Positions 5,730 through 7,177 of a DNA stretch of 7,177 nucleotides are shown here, in pieces. Made by a program: the position numbers and the translations under genes. How positions within the stretch are numbered: the first letter of the stretch is position 1; each line of letters starts with the position of its first letter. The notes beneath the pieces are model-generated. The model did no database searches. It was not told the DNA's origin and saw only the letters and a program-made list of their open reading frames with translations. This DNA is from Bacillota bacterium. GTDB taxonomy: Bacteria > Bacillota > Clostridia > Lachnospirales > Lachnospiraceae. The stretch covers positions 1 to 7,177 of the forward strand of contig JAGFXQ010000172.1 in the NCBI GenBank assembly GCA_017861355.1. The letters are read 5' to 3'.

Positions 5730-5849
5730 AAAAATACGCATTACATAGTATTAATAACTACATAACATAATATCAATTCTATGTGTTGTATATATGACAT
5801 GGATTTGGTAACACTACAGACATTATAAATACTTAAAGGAGTTGATTCT

Positions 5850-6518
5850 ATGACAGTTAAGAAGGTTAAGGCAAAAGATCCTGGAAGTGCTATCACTCAT
5901 CTGATCGGAACACTCATGGCTGTATTTGCAGCTACTCCACTTCTGATCAAGGCTGCTCATCAGCCTAGCACCATCCATATGATTTCACTTGGTGTGTTTA
6001 TACTCAGTATGATCTTATTATATGCTGCCAGTACGGTCTATCATACCTTCGGCAAGACACTCAAGGTGCATAATCTACTTAAGAAATTTGACCACATGGC
6101 GATCTATGTATTGATCGCAGGAACCTATACCCCAATTTGTATGATTGCTCTTGGAGGACGCACCGGCTTCACAATGCTGGCTGTTATCTGGGGCCTGGCC
6201 ATCACCGGAATTATCGTGACCGGCTTCTGGGTGCATTGCCCCAAATGGTTCTCCTCTGTTGTATATATAGCCATGGGCTGGACCTGCGTGTTGGCCTTTA
6301 CCCAAATTATTAATTCCTTACAGTCCGGCGCTTTCCAGTGGCTGTTGGCCGGGGGTATCATATATACAATTGGCGGAATCATCTATGCTTTAAAGCTTCC
6401 CATCTTCAATAATCGTCACAAATACTTTGGTTCACACGAGATTTTCCATCTCTTTGTAATGGGCGGTAGCTTATGCCACTTTATACTAATGTATAATTAT
6501 ATTGCAATCATGCCTTAA
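5850..6518 (+). CDS. Hemolysin III / PAQR family membrane protein (TrhA-like)
   Basis: A 222-residue integral membrane protein with about seven hydrophobic helices. The PAQR metal-site pattern is visible: H17 (ITHLIGT), S61-x3-H65 (STVYH), D81-H82 (KKFDHMAIYVLIAGTYTP), and H196-x3-H200 (SHEIFHLFV), with H210 following. These residues are typical of the S/H, D and HxxxH zinc-hydrolase-like site of the superfamily. Bacterial members (YqfA/TrhA, Bacillus hemolysin III) are linked to membrane energetics and lipid composition; the historical haemolysin label comes from a Bacillus cereus gene and does not establish toxicity here. Length is normal (about 210-225). The ATG at 5850 follows AAAGGAG at good spacing. 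It appears to be a single-gene transcript, since the terminator at 6635-6693 follows and pgi is convergent. Confidence 0.92.
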   Translation: MTVKKVKAKDPGSAITHLIGTLMAVFAATPLLIKAAHQPSTIHMISLGVFILSMILLYAASTVYHTFGKTLKVHNLLKKFDHMAIYVLIAGTYTPICMIALGGRTGFTMLAVIWGLAITGIIVTGFWVHCPKWFSSVVYIAMGWTCVLAFTQIINSLQSGAFQWLLAGGIIYTIGGIIYALKLPIFNNRHKYFGSHEIFHLFVMGGSLCHFILMYNYIAIMP

Positions 6519-6553
6519 AAATAAGTAGTTTATAGAATTCAATATTCTGTGAA

Positions 6554-6625
6554 GATTATGGTGTCAAAAGTCGTAGTAAATGAAGAACAATGAATGTCTG
6601 TGATCCGACTTTTGACACTCCAATC
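6554..6625. mobile_element. 72-bp MITE-like palindromic insertion with 7-bp direct flanks
   Basis: Terminal inverted repeats of 20 bases (6554-6573 and 6606-6625) match at 17 positions: GATT, three mismatches, then 13 perfect (GTGTCAAAAGTCG). The element is flanked immediately on both sides by CTGTGAA (6547-6553 and 6626-6632), as expected for a target-site duplication. The interior is 32 bases and encodes nothing. No transposase in the window could have moved it; a non-autonomous derivative of an insertion sequence elsewhere is the simplest reading. A 7-bp direct flank could arise by chance, so the call is moderate. Confidence 0.5.
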
Positions 6626-6634
6626 CTGTGAAAT

Positions 6635-6693
6635 ACAAAAGGCTGTTGATAACATTCCTCTTCGAGTGAGGTTTGTTATTCAACAGCTTTTGT
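6635..6693. terminator. Bidirectional intrinsic terminator between hlyIII and pgi
   Basis: A long hairpin: ACAAAA-G-GCTGTTGA-TAACA on the left pairs with TGTTA-T-TCAACAGC-TTTTGT on the right, with one bulge on each arm, and an inner CCTC/GAGG stem closes the loop. It is A-rich before and T-rich after, so it can terminate in both directions. It lies about 115 bases after the hemolysin III stop and immediately after the MITE-like element. Confidence 0.75.
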
Positions 6694-6875
6694 CATATCT
6701 ATGTTAAGCAGCCGAATGTACATGTAATTTGTCAGGACAGTAACATTTCACGCTCTTTCGAGGTAAGAGGGATTCGGTTGCGAATTCTCAAAGATATGTA
6801 TCCGACCCCATGCTCACTGCCATCGATTATCCCTGTAGGTGATTGAATTACTTGCAAAGGATATATTACATTATA

Positions 6876-6919
6876 CTCGGATATTAACTTATTGTGACTG
6901 ATTATCATTAATATCCGAG
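6876..6919. repeat. Perfect 12-bp inverted repeat with 20-base loop
   Basis: CTCGGATATTAA (6876-6887) and TTAATATCCGAG (6908-6919) are exact reverse complements separated by 20 bases. No U-tract follows on either strand, so it is not a typical intrinsic terminator. It might be a protein-binding palindrome or the ends of a tiny element; no flanking duplication was seen. Confidence 0.6.
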
Positions 6920-6925
6920 AACAAT

Positions 6926-7022
6926 AAAAGGATGCTGCAGAAGAAATAATCTCAAACCTTGTAAGAATATCCTATTGATATCAGAACAAGGGTGGAGTCT
7001 AAATCTTTTGCAACATCCTTTT
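6926..7022 (-). terminator. Large nested stem downstream of pgi, possible terminator or small element
   Basis: Outer arms of 19 bases (6926-6944 and 7004-7022) match at 17 positions and begin AAAAGGATG / CATCCTTTT. Inside are a 6-bp stem CCTTGT/ACAAGG (6957-6962, 6986-6991) and a 5-bp stem ATATC/GATAT (6967-6971, 6977-6981). Read on the minus strand it starts about 30 bases after the pgi stop and ends in CCTTTTATTGTT, so it may end the pgi transcript. The long interior is unusual for an intrinsic terminator. Confidence 0.4.
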
Positions 7023-7051
7023 CTATAAGTTCATTATGTCTTGTTACTCAA

Positions 7052-7177
7052 TTACAGTCTCTTCAACAATTCTTCTCTTGCTGCTTCGAAGCCAGGCTTG
7101 CCGAGAAGTGCAAACATATTCTTCTTGTAGCTCTCAACACCCGGTTGATCGAAAGGATTAACTCCAAGAAGGTATCC
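7052..7177 (-). CDS. pgi: Glucose-6-phosphate isomerase, C-terminal 41 residues (cut by window edge)
   Basis: The minus strand reads open from 7177 to a TAA at 7052-7054 and gives GYLLGVNPFDQPGVESYKKN followed by MFALLGKPGFEAAREELLKRL. The segment LGVNPFDQPGVExxK is the conserved C-terminal block of Firmicutes Pgi, which carries the lysine (the first K of SYKKN) reported to take part in catalysis. Pgi interconverts glucose-6-phosphate and fructose-6-phosphate in glycolysis. Only the end is present, so start, length and operon context cannot be judged. It is convergent with the hemolysin III gene. Confidence 0.93.
   Translation of the reverse strand, partial: GYLLGVNPFDQPGVESYKKNMFALLGKPGFEAAREELLKRL

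Larger units (their letters stand above)
6694..7051. other. Gene-free intergenic stretch rich in inverted repeats
   Basis: No convincing gene, tRNA or known riboswitch was found on either strand in these about 360 bases. What it holds is structure: small 5-bp stems near 6750-6790, a perfect 12-bp inverted repeat at 6876-6887/6908-6919, and a 97-base nested stem at 6926-7022. The lack of coding and the abundance of palindromes suggest a landing zone for small elements or an untranslated structured RNA; neither is shown. Confidence 0.5.

Noticed and set aside
5730..5849. Structured regulatory RNA in the hemolysin III leader
   Set aside because: The stretch is AT-rich with only short imperfect pairs such as CATAG/CTATG; nothing resembles a known riboswitch class.

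Overview
The window looks like chromosome from a low-to-moderate GC Firmicute, most likely a Lachnospiraceae / Clostridium cluster XIVa bacterium. Reasons: strong purine-rich Shine-Dalgarno sequences, sigma-A type promoters, a DUF951 small zinc-ribbon-like protein, and protein sequences (AzlCD, HD-GYP, HlyIII, Pgi) that read as clostridial. The genus is inference; no 16S or other marker is present. There is no prophage, CRISPR array, tRNA or rRNA here.

Layout. At 1-238 (minus) is the N-terminus of a DUF4118 (KdpD-type) membrane sensor, leaving a divergent intergenic region with two well-formed back-to-back promoters (minus 303-331, plus 379-407). The plus promoter runs into a structured repeat (copy A about 398-471, partial copy B 479-508) and then a plus-strand operon: an uncharacterised 134-residue protein (538-942), azlC (979-1677) and azlD (1674-2009), a two-subunit branched-chain amino acid exporter. 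azlD collides tail-to-tail with the next operon: the two stop codons share bases 2006-2009.

The minus-strand operon, read from right to left, is DUF951 protein (5472), HAD phosphatase (5267), exodeoxyribonuclease III (4543), metal-dependent cyclase/formamidase-like hydrolase (3729) and HD-GYP cyclic-di-GMP phosphodiesterase (3079). Gaps are 16-79 bases with no terminator, so co-transcription is likely. Its members share no obvious pathway (DNA repair, metabolite dephosphorylation or hydrolysis, signalling). Two further copies of the same repeat (C 5508-5585, D 5593-5670) sit just upstream of it, in the opposite orientation to locus 1, so at both loci the repeat points into an operon.

To the right, a promoter around 5701-5729 drives a hemolysin III/PAQR-family membrane protein (5850-6518). 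Between it and the C-terminus of glucose-6-phosphate isomerase (7052-7177, minus) lies about 530 bases without a gene that is packed with palindromes: a 72-bp MITE-like element with a 7-bp direct flank, a bidirectional terminator, a 12-bp perfect inverted repeat and a 97-base nested stem structure.

The protein genes are mostly ordinary. The most unusual signal is the 86-bp-period repeat: copies share an (extended) -10 motif at the entry edge, a conserved CGTAGTGAG box, a 29-nt hairpin whose arms differ between copies (fully paired in copy A), a GATCGGAG box, and an SD-plus-ATG that opens a 15-16 codon mini-ORF. It lies directly in front of two unrelated operons, so it could be a portable promoter/leader rather than inert filler.
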